A stretch of DNA of 64,000 nucleotides from an uncultured Brevundimonas sp. (GCF_947305955.1 NZ_CAMZFB010000007.1:1-64000); one strand, 5' to 3'; numbered from the stretch's first letter, positions 8,138 through 17,714 are shown. The notes: a model not told the origin generated them from the sequence alone. Translations and numbers: made by a program.

Positions 8138-10204
8138 TTAACGGACGCCCAGCTCTTCGAGCAGGTGATCCATCTGGTACACATCGCGCAGGGCTACCGT
8201 TACGGCTTGCGTCGTAACGATCACGCTGCGGTTGGTGTTGCGGTCATAGCCATAGGCGTTGCGCTGGCTAAGGACGGTGGAGTCGAAGTTGGCACCGACG
8301 ATCTCGCCCTTGGCGTTCAGCACCGGCGAGCCCGACGAGCCGCCGATGGTGTCGGTCGAGACCGTCATGTTCATGACCGCATTCGGGTCGATCCGGTCCT
8401 TGGCGGCTTGCAGGCGCGGGGTGGTGACGAACGGCTCGGCCCCCGTCGCGCGGTCCCACAGGCCCGAGAAGGTGGTGAAGGCCCCGAAACGCTGGCCCGG
8501 AACATCCGAGCCCTCGATCTTACCATAGGTCAGGCGCAGGGTGCCGGTGGCGTCCGGATACACAGCATCGCCATAGGCCGCGAAACGGGCGGCGGACAGT
8601 TGCTCCGACGCCTTGTCGGTCGGGGCCTGCACGCAGTTTTCCCAGTCGCTGCGGATGGCGCGGGCGTCGGCATCGACGCGCAGAGCGTATTGGATCATCG
8701 GATCATCCGACGCCATGATCGCCTCAAGACCGCCTTCCCACAGGGCGCGGCGTACAGCCGGATCGGCCAGTTTCGAGCCTTCGACCAGACGGGCCGACAC
8801 ACCTTCGGGGCTTTCCTTGCCCAGCAGGGCCGCCATGTAGGGGCTGTCAACCGTCAGCCATTCACGGGTCTTGGACAGCCACCATTCCAGACGGATCTGC
8901 TCCAGTTCCGGATAGGTCGGACGCTCGGCGAAGAGACGCGCCTGAACACCGCTCAGGCGGCTGTCGGAATATTCCGGCAGGCGTTCCGCAGAGGGCTTGG
9001 CCCGTTCCTGCGCGGCACGGACCAGGGTGCGGGCATAGCTGAACAGGTTGGAGCCACCGGCGACCGAGGTCGTGCCCATACCGGTGCCGCCTTCCAGCAG
9101 CGCCATCGGGGCATAGAGTTCACGGGCAATCGGCTGGACCGCTTCCAGCGCGAGCCACGGCTCCTGCGAGGTCGCACGGGCACGGAAGTCGGCCTCGGCC
9201 TCGGCCTTCATAGCCATGAAGGCCGGATCGATCAGGGCGGCCATGCGGCCACGGCCACGCTTATAGGTGTTCTCGATGCCCACGATCGGGTCCATGGCGA
9301 TGAAGGCCTGTTCCTCGCCCTCTTCCGAATAGCGGATCAGGCGACCACGCAGTTCGGACGCGATCAGCTGGTCCATCGGCAGGACCACGTCGCGGATGGT
9401 CATCAGCTGGGCCTGCGTTAGCAGGCGCTGGGTCGAGCCGGGGTTACCCGACAGGAAGATGGGCGTGCCCTCGACCGGACGCTCGCCGTTCCACTTGAAG
9501 TGGGTCGGGGTCAGGGCCGGCTTGCCGTCTTCGTACACGCGGATGAAGGCCGCATCGATGGCGTAGCGCGGGAAGGAGAAATTATCGAGATCGCCGCCAA
9601 AGGTCGCCGCACGGTCTTCCGGTGCCCATGCCAGACGCACGTCGTCATATTTGCGGAACTTGTACAGCTTGAACTGGCCGCCGCGATAAAGGCTGACGAC
9701 CTGACAGCGGACCTTGGGATCATTGCCGCAGGCTTCGCTTTCGATGCGGGCGGCCTCGGCCTCCTTGGCGCGGGTAAAGGCCTGACCTTCGAGGCCCTCG
9801 GCGGCCTTGTTCACGCGCTCGGTCACATCGGTGATGTCGGTCAGGATCTCGGCGGTCGAGCCCTGGCACTTCTCTTCTTCCTCGCGCGAGCGCGGCAGGA
9901 AGCCCGTCTCGGCATATTGCTTTTGCGGGGTCGACAGGTTGGCGACACAGGTGGCGACGCAGTGGTTGTTGGTCATGATCAGGCCTTCGCCCGAGATCAG
10001 ACCCGCCGAGCAGCCGCCGAACTTCACCGACGACAGGCGCAGGTGATCGAGAAAGCCCTGATCGATATTGGTGCCCAGCTGTTCATTGGCCTTGGCAATC
10101 GGGAAGTTGTCATAGGTCCACATGCCCTCCTCGGCCGAGGCCGGAGCCGCAGAGGCGGCGAATGCGAGAACAGCAGCAGAAGCAAAGAATGCGAGATGGC
10201 GCAT
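8138..10204 (-). CDS. S46 dipeptidyl-peptidase, DPP11-like (Ser at the specificity position)
   Basis: Predicted 688 residues with a signal peptide cleaved near ASA/EEGMW (about residue 24). The chymotrypsin-like fold shows His81 in TNNHCVA and the nucleophile Ser624 in GGSSGSP. Eighteen residues after the nucleophile, the position that separates DPP7 (Gly) from DPP11 (Arg or Ser), is Ser642 in ANFDS; I therefore favour acidic P1 specificity. The enzyme removes dipeptides from peptides in the periplasm. It follows a paralogue on the same strand, 90 bases away, with an intervening hairpin. Confidence 0.9.
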   Translation of the reverse strand: MRHLAFFASAAVLAFAASAAPASAEEGMWTYDNFPIAKANEQLGTNIDQGFLDHLRLSSVKFGGCSAGLISGEGLIMTNNHCVATCVANLSTPQKQYAETGFLPRSREEEEKCQGSTAEILTDITDVTERVNKAAEGLEGQAFTRAKEAEAARIESEACGNDPKVRCQVVSLYRGGQFKLYKFRKYDDVRLAWAPEDRAATFGGDLDNFSFPRYAIDAAFIRVYEDGKPALTPTHFKWNGERPVEGTPIFLSGNPGSTQRLLTQAQLMTIRDVVLPMDQLIASELRGRLIRYSEEGEEQAFIAMDPIVGIENTYKRGRGRMAALIDPAFMAMKAEAEADFRARATSQEPWLALEAVQPIARELYAPMALLEGGTGMGTTSVAGGSNLFSYARTLVRAAQERAKPSAERLPEYSDSRLSGVQARLFAERPTYPELEQIRLEWWLSKTREWLTVDSPYMAALLGKESPEGVSARLVEGSKLADPAVRRALWEGGLEAIMASDDPMIQYALRVDADARAIRSDWENCVQAPTDKASEQLSAARFAAYGDAVYPDATGTLRLTYGKIEGSDVPGQRFGAFTTFSGLWDRATGAEPFVTTPRLQAAKDRIDPNAVMNMTVSTDTIGGSSGSPVLNAKGEIVGANFDSTVLSQRNAYGYDRNTNRSVIVTTQAVTVALRDVYQMDHLLEELGVR

Positions 10205-10240
10205 AAGGGGGTCCCTCGTGAATTGCGCTGAAAAGACAAG

Positions 10241-10265
10241 AGGGGGCTGCCAATGGCAACCCCCT
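10241..10265 (-). terminator. Hairpin between the two S46 peptidase genes
   Basis: On the minus strand the sequence folds as GGGGGTTGCC-ATT-GGCAGCCCCC (one U-G pair) followed by a TCTTGTCTTTT pyrimidine run, a plausible intrinsic terminator or attenuator after the upstream peptidase gene. Confidence 0.55.
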
Positions 10266-10294
10266 CCCGCAATCGTGACGCTGTCGGTCAGTGT

Positions 10295-12391
10295 TTAGCG
10301 GCGTACGCCCAGTTCGCGCAGCAGGTGCGGCTGGTTGTAGACGGTACGCAGGGCCTCGGTGATGGCCGAGGTCGAGACCGAAACCGTGCGGTTCAGTTCG
10401 CCGTCATAGCCGAACGAACCACCCAGCGAGTGGATGTTGCCGTCGAAGGCGGCACCGATGACTTCGCCATTGGCATTGATCACCGGCGAGCCGGAGTTGC
10501 CGCCGATGATGTCGTTGGTCGAGACGAAGTCATAGACCGCATCCTTGTTCACGCGGTCACGCGCGGCCATGAAACGCTCCGAGGCATCATAGGGCGATGC
10601 GCCGGTCTGGCGTTCGTACAGGCCACCGATGTTGGTGAACGGAGTGATGGTCTTGTCGCCTTCGGTCCAGCCCTTCACCGAGCCGTACGACAGACGCAAG
10701 GAGAAGGTCGCATCCGGATACAGGTTGGTGCCGTAAACGGCGAAGCGGGCCTGGGCGATCTTTTCGGCGGCGCGGGCCGACGGACCCGAAACCTCGGCTT
10801 CATACTGGGCGCGGATGGCCTGTGCGGCGTCATCGTTGGCCAGAACGAATTTCAGCAGGGCGTCGTCCGAAGCGGCGATCTGTTCCGGCGTCCAGTTCAG
10901 GGCCTCGGCGCGGAAGGCCGGATCGGCCAGACGCGTGCCGGTGACCAGACGGGTGGCCAGTTCCTCGGGGTTCTCGGCACCGATCAGGGCCTTCACCTGC
11001 GGGTGGTCGGCGGTCAGGTATTCGCGGGTCTTGGTCAGCCAGAAGCTGAGGGCGATGCGCTCGACGTCATTTGCGATCGGCACTTCCTGCGACAGGCGAC
11101 GACCCATGGCGGCGATGTCGGCGTCGGAGTAACCGGCGCGGCGCTCACCGGCTTCCTTGGCGCGTTCCTTGGAGGCGCGGACGATCGAACGGGCATAGGA
11201 ATACAGCGACGAACGCTGGCCCGCAGCCGCTTCCAGCTGGCGGTACGGCAGGTAGAGGCGACGCTGGGTGGCGACAACCGCGTCCATGTCGGCCCACGGA
11301 TTACCAATGCGCTCGGCCAGCGCCGGATCGGCGGCCACGCGCTCGCGCAGCTCGGTTTCCTCGGCCACCTTCTTGCCGAAGAAGTTCGGATCGGTCAGCG
11401 CACCGACCTGACCGTAATAGACCTTGAAGCTGTTCTCGAGGCCAAAGATCGGGTCCACCGAAACGCGGCGGGCTTCTTCAGAAGTGGTGGCGTATTCGGT
11501 CAGACGACCGCGCAGTTCCGACGACTGGATCAGGGTGATCGGCAGTTGCTGGTCACGCAGTTGCGACAGCTGCGAAACGGTCAGCAGACGCTGGGTGGTG
11601 CCCGGGTTACCGGCGACGAAGACGGCATCGCCTTCCTTCGGCGCATCGGCGTTCCACTTCAGGTGGACCGGCGAGGCCACCGGCTTGCCGTCCTCATAGG
11701 CACGCAGGAAGGCGGCATCGAGAGCGTAGCGCGGGAAGTTGAAATTGTCGGGGTCGCCACCAAAGAAGGCGGCCTGGAATTCCGGTGCGAACACCAGACG
11801 GACGTCATCGTACTTCTTAAACTTGTAGAGCTTGTACTGACCACCGCGATAGAAGCTGATCACCTGGCAGGTGCGCTTGGGATCGTCGCCGCAGGCTTCC
11901 TTCTGGATGGCATCGATTTCAGCCGAGCGGGCGCGGACGAAGGCACCGCCTTCAAGACCGGCACCAGCACCCAGAACGCGGTCCGTCACATCCACGATTT
12001 CGGTCAGGACCTCGGCGGTCTGGCCCGGGCATTTGCGCTCTTCCTCGCGGGTAGCGGTCAGCCAACCGTTCTTGACGTAGTCGTTCTCGGCGGTCGACAG
12101 GTCCTGCACGCACGACACCACACAGTGGTGGTTGGTCAGGATCAGGCCCTCGCCCGACACGAACGAGGCCGAGCAGCCCTGCAGGCGCACAGCCGACTCG
12201 CGCACGCGATCCAGCCAGGCCTGATCGATACGGGTGCCATAGGTCTGGTTGACGGTCTGGGTCGGGAAGTTGTCGAACGTCCACATGCCCTCTTCGGCGC
12301 GCGCGGTGCCAGCCGGAACACTGACCATGGCGACGGCCATGCCGAGGACGGCCAGCGAGGCCGAGAACGTAACATTACGACGAAGAGACAT
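10295..12391 (-). CDS. S46 dipeptidyl-peptidase, DPP7-like (Gly at the specificity position)
   Basis: Predicted 698 residues. Signal peptide (SLRRNVTFSASLAVLGMAVA) is cleaved near ARA/EEGMW. Catalytic His lies in LTNHHCVVSC and the nucleophile is Ser633 in GGNSGSP. Eighteen residues later Gly651 (AAFDG) matches the DPP7 class, which prefers hydrophobic P1 residues. Start ATG 12391 is chosen for its GAGGGAG ribosome site; the longer frame to 12472 begins with residues unlike a signal peptide. Together with its neighbour it would digest different periplasmic oligopeptides to dipeptides. Confidence 0.9.
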   Translation of the reverse strand: MSLRRNVTFSASLAVLGMAVAMVSVPAGTARAEEGMWTFDNFPTQTVNQTYGTRIDQAWLDRVRESAVRLQGCSASFVSGEGLILTNHHCVVSCVQDLSTAENDYVKNGWLTATREEERKCPGQTAEVLTEIVDVTDRVLGAGAGLEGGAFVRARSAEIDAIQKEACGDDPKRTCQVISFYRGGQYKLYKFKKYDDVRLVFAPEFQAAFFGGDPDNFNFPRYALDAAFLRAYEDGKPVASPVHLKWNADAPKEGDAVFVAGNPGTTQRLLTVSQLSQLRDQQLPITLIQSSELRGRLTEYATTSEEARRVSVDPIFGLENSFKVYYGQVGALTDPNFFGKKVAEETELRERVAADPALAERIGNPWADMDAVVATQRRLYLPYRQLEAAAGQRSSLYSYARSIVRASKERAKEAGERRAGYSDADIAAMGRRLSQEVPIANDVERIALSFWLTKTREYLTADHPQVKALIGAENPEELATRLVTGTRLADPAFRAEALNWTPEQIAASDDALLKFVLANDDAAQAIRAQYEAEVSGPSARAAEKIAQARFAVYGTNLYPDATFSLRLSYGSVKGWTEGDKTITPFTNIGGLYERQTGASPYDASERFMAARDRVNKDAVYDFVSTNDIIGGNSGSPVINANGEVIGAAFDGNIHSLGGSFGYDGELNRTVSVSTSAITEALRTVYNQPHLLRELGVRR

Positions 12392-12602
12392 AGGGGGCTC
12401 CCTCTTGCGACCGCCACAAGACCCTGCGCCCCGCGACGTGTCGGTTTCACTCTCAGGGGGTTGGTGAACCACACCTTGCCAGCCGTACCAAGCCTTTATT
12501 GCCTGAGGTTGTGGGCGGTCGCCGCTGCCTTAACCCGATTTAACTTGGCCAATCACGCGACAGCCGCCAGACAGTGCTCATATTACTGAGGTCTGTCACC
12601 GT

Positions 12603-13775
12603 ATGTCCCTTGCACTATCCACGCTGCTGTTCGAGTGGCGCAGATACATGGCCGCCGTTATGGCGCTTGCCCTGTCCGGCCTGCTGGTTCTGGCCATGAC
12701 CGGGGTCTTTCTGGGCATCGGCAAGGGCTTCACCGCCCAGATCGAGCGTTCCAGCGCCGACCTGATTGTCATGCAACCGGGGGCCAAGAGCCTGTTCGGC
12801 GGCCCGTCGGGCGTTCCGCGCCGCTTCATCCCGCAAGTGTACAACCATCCGGAGATCGAGGAGGTCCAACCCTTCGATATGGCGGGCGGCAGCTTCCAGT
12901 CGGTCAAGGACGTGGACCCGACCATGTCGCAGGCCGATCGCGCGCGTCAGGGGGCTCCGAAAATGAACTGGGTCTCGACCCAGATCATCGACACCACGCC
13001 CGGTGCCGTGACCATCCCGATCGACTATTCCCAAGAGCTGATCGATGCTCTGCGCCAACCCTATACGGTGGCGATGGACGAGACGACCCTGCCCAAGCTG
13101 GGCGTGAAGCTGGGTGACAAGGCGCTCTATAACGGCAAGACCGTGACGGTTGTCGGCGTGCTGCGCGGTTACCCCAGCATGATGCAGCCGACCATCGTCA
13201 TGAGCCGCGACACCCTGCGCATGATGGGACAGGCCGATACCGGACCCCGCGTCGGGCCGCTGATGATCAAGCTCAAGAACCCTGCCCGCGCCGCCATTGT
13301 GGCGGCCCAGTTGGACGAAATGGGCAAGGGCCAGTGGAAGGTGTGGACCCGTCAGCAGTTGGCCGATGCCAACGCCACCGCCCTGTTCGAGGAAGGCATC
13401 CTCGTCATCATCGTGGCCGGTTGTGCGGTGCTGGGCCTGATCATCGGTGTGGCCATTACCTGGCAAACCCTGCGCGGTGCCATCATGGCCAATATCAAGG
13501 AGTTCGCCTCGCTGCGCGCCTTGGGCGTCGGCATGGGCAGCCTGCGCCGCATTGTGATCGAGCTCAGCTTCTGGGTCGGCATTGTCGGCGTACTGGCAGC
13601 CATTGTCCTGACGTGGGGCCTGTCGGTGCTGGCAAAGGCGGGCGCGGTGCTGATTGTGCTGCACCCTGTGCTTCTGATGATTGTCGGGGCCTTCCTGATC
13701 GGTATCGCCATGCTCTCCGGCGTGCTGTCGATGGGCATCCTGAAAAAGAGCCAACCGGCGGACCTGCTGCGATGA
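12603..13775 (+). CDS. FtsX-type ABC transporter permease (DevC/MacB-like exporter)
   Basis: Predicted 390 residues with four membrane helices: about 19-40, 264-288, 319-343 and 348-376, and a large extracytoplasmic domain between the first and second. This is the topology of MacB/DevC-type mechanotransmission permeases, which drive a periplasmic membrane-fusion protein rather than moving substrate through the membrane. The C-terminal ILKKSQPADLLR is typical of the family (KxxPxxxLR). It overlaps the ATPase gene by ATGA and begins the operon. Confidence 0.87.
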   Translation: MSLALSTLLFEWRRYMAAVMALALSGLLVLAMTGVFLGIGKGFTAQIERSSADLIVMQPGAKSLFGGPSGVPRRFIPQVYNHPEIEEVQPFDMAGGSFQSVKDVDPTMSQADRARQGAPKMNWVSTQIIDTTPGAVTIPIDYSQELIDALRQPYTVAMDETTLPKLGVKLGDKALYNGKTVTVVGVLRGYPSMMQPTIVMSRDTLRMMGQADTGPRVGPLMIKLKNPARAAIVAAQLDEMGKGQWKVWTRQQLADANATALFEEGILVIIVAGCAVLGLIIGVAITWQTLRGAIMANIKEFASLRALGVGMGSLRRIVIELSFWVGIVGVLAAIVLTWGLSVLAKAGAVLIVLHPVLLMIVGAFLIGIAMLSGVLSMGILKKSQPADLLR

Positions 13776-14521
13776 TTACGAAATCCCACGGAAAACACGG
13801 CGACGCCGCCATCGAGGCCAAGGGCATCGTCAAACGCTACAAGTCCGGCCGCGGCATGATCGAGGTGCTGAAAAGCGTCGACATCGACGCCAAGCACGGC
13901 GACCTGACCATGATCATGGGGCCGTCGGGCTCGGGCAAGTCGACGCTGATCGCCGCCCTGTCGGGACTGTTGCGCCCTGATGAAGGCACGGTCGCGGCGC
14001 TGGACAAGCCCAGCCTATGGAAGCTGTCGGGCGGCCAGATCGACAAATTCCGTCTGGAGCACTGCGGCTTTATCTTTCAGGGCTTCAATCTGTTCCCGTC
14101 GCTGACGGCGCTGCAACAGGTGACCACCGTCCTGAAATATCAGGGCCTGTCGCCCGACGCGGCCAAGGCCCGCGCCAAGCTGGCGCTGGAGGAAGTGGGT
14201 CTGGGCCACCGCCTGAACCTGCGCCCCGCCGCCCTGTCGGGCGGTGAAAAACAGCGCGTCGCCATCGCCCGCGCCCTCGCCAAGGACCCGCAGATCCTGT
14301 TCGCGGACGAGCCGACCTCGGCGCTGGACGGCGAGAACGGCCAGATCGTGATCCGCCTGCTGCGCCGCGCCGCGACCGAACACGGGGCCGCCGTCATCTG
14401 CGTGACCCACGACCCGCGCCTCGAAGCCTGGGCCGACCGCGTGATCCATATCGAAGACGGGGTCATCATCGATGACCAGCGTCGCATTCCCAATCCTGAC
14501 GCCGCTCTGGCCTCGCACTGA
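13772..14521 (+). CDS. ABC transporter ATP-binding protein (DevA/LolD-like)
   Basis: Predicted 249 residues. Walker A GPSGSGKST, Q-loop IFQGFNLFPSL, signature LSGGEKQRVAIARAL, Walker B ILFADEPTSALD and the switch VTHD are all intact, in the MacB/LolD subfamily arrangement. The true start ATG 13772 overlaps the permease stop; an upstream extension of the frame is a shadow of the permease. It powers the exporter formed with the permease and membrane-fusion protein. Confidence 0.92.
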   Translation: MITKSHGKHGDAAIEAKGIVKRYKSGRGMIEVLKSVDIDAKHGDLTMIMGPSGSGKSTLIAALSGLLRPDEGTVAALDKPSLWKLSGGQIDKFRLEHCGFIFQGFNLFPSLTALQQVTTVLKYQGLSPDAAKARAKLALEEVGLGHRLNLRPAALSGGEKQRVAIARALAKDPQILFADEPTSALDGENGQIVIRLLRRAATEHGAAVICVTHDPRLEAWADRVIHIEDGVIIDDQRRIPNPDAALASH

Positions 14522-14544
14522 TTTTCTTTCTGGAACCAACCCAA

Positions 14545-15555
14545 ATGCCCGCCTTTCTGAAAAACAAATGGCTCTGGATCGGTCTGGTCCTCGTCGTCCT
14601 GCTGGTCGCCGGCTTCATGGCGTTCAGCAGTGCCAAGGCCAAGAAGGCCGAACAGGCCAAGCAGGCCGCCGTCAAGGTCGAGAGCCCCTATGCGGCCATC
14701 GCCAACGGCAAGATCGACGTCGAGGGCGGCATCATCCAGATCGCGGCCCGTCGCGGCGGCGTGGTCCGTGCCGTCTATGTGCAGGAAGGCGATATGGTCA
14801 CCGAAGGCCAGATTCTGGCCCGTCAGGAAGACGATGAGCCGCGCCTGTCGCTGCAAACCGCCAATGCCGATCTGGCCAGCGCCCAGAGCCAGCTGAACCA
14901 GATTCAGGTCGATATCCGTGCCGCCGAGCGCGAGCTGGCCCGCATGGAGCAACTGGCCGCCACCAACTTCGTTGCCGCCCAGCGTCTGGATCAGGCCCGC
15001 GACGCCGTGGCCACCGCCCGCGCGCGCTATGCCTCGCAACAGGCCGTGGTCGAAACCAACCGCGCCCGCCGTGACCAAGCCGCCTATAACGTCGAACTGA
15101 CCGTCATCCGCGCCCCCGCCAACGGTCGCATCGTCCGCCGCTATGCCAATCCGGGTGCCGGTGCCTCGACCCTGAACGTGTCGAACATGTTCGATCTGGA
15201 GCCGGAAGCCCCGCGCATTGCCCGCGCTGAAATCGTCGAGGCCGACATCCCCAACGTGACCACCGACCAGCAGGTCGAGGTGACGCCGGAAAGCGATCCG
15301 TCCAAGGTTTATGTCGGCAAGGTACTGCGACGCGCCGCCGTCTTCGGTGCCCGCAAACTGGCCTCGGACGATCCGTCGCAACGCACCGACGAGCGCGTCG
15401 TCGAAGTGGTCGTCGACGTCGGTGACGCCCCGCTGCTGATCGGCCAGCGCGTGCTGGTGAAATTCATGAAGCCGGGCGAAACCGCCGGCGCCCCGCGCCC
15501 CACCTCCAACGGCGTTCCCGCTGGCCGCGCCATGCAGGCTCCGGCCCGCCGCTAA
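14545..15555 (+). CDS. HlyD/DevB-family membrane-fusion protein
   Basis: Predicted 336 residues. An N-terminal anchor helix (WLWIGLVLVVLLVAGFMAF, about 9-27) is followed by a lipoyl-like half (IIQIAARRGGVVRAVYVQEGDMVTEGQ), a coiled-coil hairpin near residues 105-180 (ASAQSQLNQIQVDIRAAERE onward), the second lipoyl half (TVIRAPANGRIVRRYANPG) and a beta-barrel domain. It couples the FtsX-type permease to an outer-membrane channel not encoded nearby. The transported molecule is unknown. Confidence 0.87.
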   Translation: MPAFLKNKWLWIGLVLVVLLVAGFMAFSSAKAKKAEQAKQAAVKVESPYAAIANGKIDVEGGIIQIAARRGGVVRAVYVQEGDMVTEGQILARQEDDEPRLSLQTANADLASAQSQLNQIQVDIRAAERELARMEQLAATNFVAAQRLDQARDAVATARARYASQQAVVETNRARRDQAAYNVELTVIRAPANGRIVRRYANPGAGASTLNVSNMFDLEPEAPRIARAEIVEADIPNVTTDQQVEVTPESDPSKVYVGKVLRRAAVFGARKLASDDPSQRTDERVVEVVVDVGDAPLLIGQRVLVKFMKPGETAGAPRPTSNGVPAGRAMQAPARR

Positions 15556-15573
15556 TACTGGGACAAAAGAGAG

Positions 15574-16617
15574 ATGAGCTTGCTGGCCGCCGCTGTCGCC
15601 TTATGGGGTTTGGGAGTTGTGGCCGGCGAGGCTCCGGCCCAGACGACGCCAGAGGCCAAGGCCGCAATCCTGTCGATCAACGGGGCCTTGCTTCAGGCCG
15701 ATGGGCCCCAAGCCCTTGCAGGACTACGGGCGCTCTCTCCCGATAATCTGTCCGAGACCGATCGCGCGTGGCGAACCTGCGTGGCGGATCGGTTGGGTAC
15801 ACCGCGAGTTGCGGACCTTCCGGCCTCTGCCTCCTTTGCTGACAGGGCGCTGGCCGCCTACCAATCCTATTGGCTGGCCGCGTCTCTCGATCCCTCGCGC
15901 CGCGAAGAGATCGAACAGCAGCTGATCCAACAACTGTCGGCCTTGCTCGGGCCGGATGCGCCGACGGAGGCTGGCGAGGTCGAGGAAGCCGTCATCGCAC
16001 GTATCGAATCCGAAGGGGGCCATGCGCTGGGCGGACGTACGGGTCGTCTGCTGGAACTGATGCTGTGGAACAGCCAGACCGAAAAGACGCATGAGGTGGC
16101 CCTGCCCGAAGGCCCGCATCGGGTCACGGTCTTCTATCTGGACGACTTTGCCAGCCGTGGCTGGAGCAGCTTCATGACCTGCGAGCGCTCCAGCACAGGG
16201 GGATGGGCCAAGACCGAAGGGCTTTACGCCATCGTTCCCGCCTATAGCTCGCTGGAGGACGAGAATTTCGAGATCAACTATCTCGCCCACGAAACCCAGC
16301 ATTTCGCGGACTATGAGACCTTCCCCGACCTCAAGTCATGGGAGTTGGAATACCGCGCCAAGCTGACGGAATTGGCGATGGCCCGCGAGACGGGCGGCAA
16401 TATTGTCGGACGCTTCCTGAGAAACCGCTCGGGAGATCCGGAGGAAGCCCATTCCTATGCCAACGGAAAGGTGATCGCGGCCCTGATGGCGCGGCTAGGG
16501 CTGGCGGATGGCTTTGATCCTGCCGCGCTCGATCCGGCTGCGCTGGCCCAAGCCGCCGAGGCGGAACTGCGGGCCGATACCGCGCGGCGAAAGGCCGTGG
16601 GTACCGTCCCGCAATAG
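15574..16617 (+). CDS. Exported HExxH protein, putative zinc metallopeptidase
   Basis: Predicted 347 residues with a signal peptide (LLAAAVALWGLGVVA, cleavage near APAQ). The segment YLAHETQHFADYE carries HExxH (His239, Glu240, His243), and WELEYRAKLTELA about 15-25 residues later offers a third, glutamate ligand, a gluzincin-like arrangement. The family is not one I can name. It starts 18 bases after the membrane-fusion protein gene on the same strand, so it is probably in the exporter operon. Confidence 0.6.
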   Translation: MSLLAAAVALWGLGVVAGEAPAQTTPEAKAAILSINGALLQADGPQALAGLRALSPDNLSETDRAWRTCVADRLGTPRVADLPASASFADRALAAYQSYWLAASLDPSRREEIEQQLIQQLSALLGPDAPTEAGEVEEAVIARIESEGGHALGGRTGRLLELMLWNSQTEKTHEVALPEGPHRVTVFYLDDFASRGWSSFMTCERSSTGGWAKTEGLYAIVPAYSSLEDENFEINYLAHETQHFADYETFPDLKSWELEYRAKLTELAMARETGGNIVGRFLRNRSGDPEEAHSYANGKVIAALMARLGLADGFDPAALDPAALAQAAEAELRADTARRKAVGTVPQ

Positions 16618-16621
16618 GCCC

Positions 16622-17419
16622 TTAGCGGCCCGAGAACTGGCCGGGGCGCTTTTCGAGGACGGCGGTGACGCCTTCGATGTGGTCTTCGGTCAGATGGGCC
16701 AGCGCCTGCATGGCGGCGCTCATTTCCAGCATCTGGTCGAAATTCATGTCGCGCCCCTGACGCAGCAGGGTCTTGCCCATACGCAGCGCCTGCGGCGGCT
16801 GGCCCGCGATCTGGCGGGCGGTGGCCATGGCTTCGTCCATCAGGCTGTCGTGCGGGACGACACGATTGACCAGACCCCATTTGTCCGCCGTCTCGGCATC
16901 GATGCTGCGGGCCGTGAACAGCATTTCAGCGGCGCGGTTATAGCCGACATTCCGCGGCAGCAGCCACGAGCCGCCATCGCCCGGAATAATGCCCAGCTTC
17001 ATGAAAGGAATGCCGAAGCTGGCCTTGTCCGACGCGATGCGGATGTCGCCGAGGCCCGCGATGTCACAGCCCAGCCCCATGGCCGGACCGTTCACCGCCG
17101 TCACCAGCGGCACCTCCAGCCCATAAAGGGCGCGCACGATGCGATGCACCACGCGGCGGTAGCGTTCGCGGATGGCCGCGCCCGAGCCTTCAAACAGGTC
17201 GCGGCGGTCCTTCATCGCCTTCAGGTCACCGCCCGCGGAAAAGGCCCTGCCCTCGCCCGTCAGGACCACGCAGCTGACGCTGGGGTCGGCATTGGCCCGC
17301 TCGCACAGGGCCGCGATCTCGTCGCCGTCGGTCAGGTCCGGCAGGGCATTCAGCCGCTCGGGCCGGGTAAACGTCCAGACAAGGATCGCGCCTTCGCGCT
17401 GTTCTTGGATCAGGGCCAC
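16622..17419 (-). CDS. Enoyl-CoA hydratase/isomerase family protein (crotonase fold)
   Basis: Predicted 265 residues. Crotonase features: an oxyanion-hole segment AFSAGGDLKAMK, NGPAMGLGCDIAGLGDIRIAS, and FGIPFMKLGIIPGDGGSWLLPR. At the two usual hydratase glutamates this protein reads Asp (GCD) and Phe (IPFMKLG), so it may catalyse a different crotonase reaction than hydration; I cannot tell which. Start is GTG 17419 with AGGAG upstream. It converges with the HExxH gene, the stops four bases apart. Confidence 0.82.
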   Translation of the reverse strand: MALIQEQREGAILVWTFTRPERLNALPDLTDGDEIAALCERANADPSVSCVVLTGEGRAFSAGGDLKAMKDRRDLFEGSGAAIRERYRRVVHRIVRALYGLEVPLVTAVNGPAMGLGCDIAGLGDIRIASDKASFGIPFMKLGIIPGDGGSWLLPRNVGYNRAAEMLFTARSIDAETADKWGLVNRVVPHDSLMDEAMATARQIAGQPPQALRMGKTLLRQGRDMNFDQMLEMSAAMQALAHLTEDHIEGVTAVLEKRPGQFSGR

Positions 17420-17505
17420 GCCTTAACTCTCCTCAAAACCGACGGTCGCGCAGGTTTGGGATAGCCGCGTCCAGAGGGCAAGGGGCCAAGCCCCTGAAAT
17501 GACAA

Positions 17506-17529
17506 AACCCCGGCCTGATGACCGGGGTT
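17506..17529 (-). terminator. Intrinsic terminator for the 52-residue ORF
   Basis: Stem of 8 bp AACCCCGG / CCGGGGTT with an 8-base loop. Read on the minus strand it is followed by TTTTGTC, placing it just downstream of the small ORF ending at 17556. Confidence 0.75.
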
Positions 17530-17555
17530 CGAACATTGGATCAATGGTCTCGCGA

Positions 17556-17714
17556 CTACGCGCGCGCCTTGTTGATCCGGATGGGCACAAAATTCGACGG
17601 GTGGCTGATCACGCGATCGCCCGCGCCGTTGACGTGCTTGGTGTTTACAAACATGCCGCCAAACAATGCAAAAGACATCATGGCGTGCTGAAGTTTACGG
17701 TTTTTATCGTTCAT
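17556..17714 (-). CDS. Unrecognised 52-residue basic protein
   Basis: ATG 17714 to 17556. The product has a basic N-terminus (NDKNRKLQHA), a short hydrophobic stretch MMSFALFGGMFVN and a basic tail ending RINKARA. It resembles no family I know. Evidence that it is real: AAGGAAGG ribosome site 7 bases before ATG, a good TTGACA/TATATG promoter upstream, and an intrinsic terminator right after the stop, so it is a complete stand-alone transcription unit. The leader can fold so that the ribosome site is paired. Confidence 0.55.
   Translation of the reverse strand: MNDKNRKLQHAMMSFALFGGMFVNTKHVNGAGDRVISHPSNFVPIRINKARA

Noticed and set aside
12520..12555. CtrA-like TTAA-N6-TTAA before the ABC permease gene
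   Set aside because: The Caulobacter CtrA site needs a 7-base spacer; this one has 6 (TTAACCCGATTTAA). Cannot be claimed.
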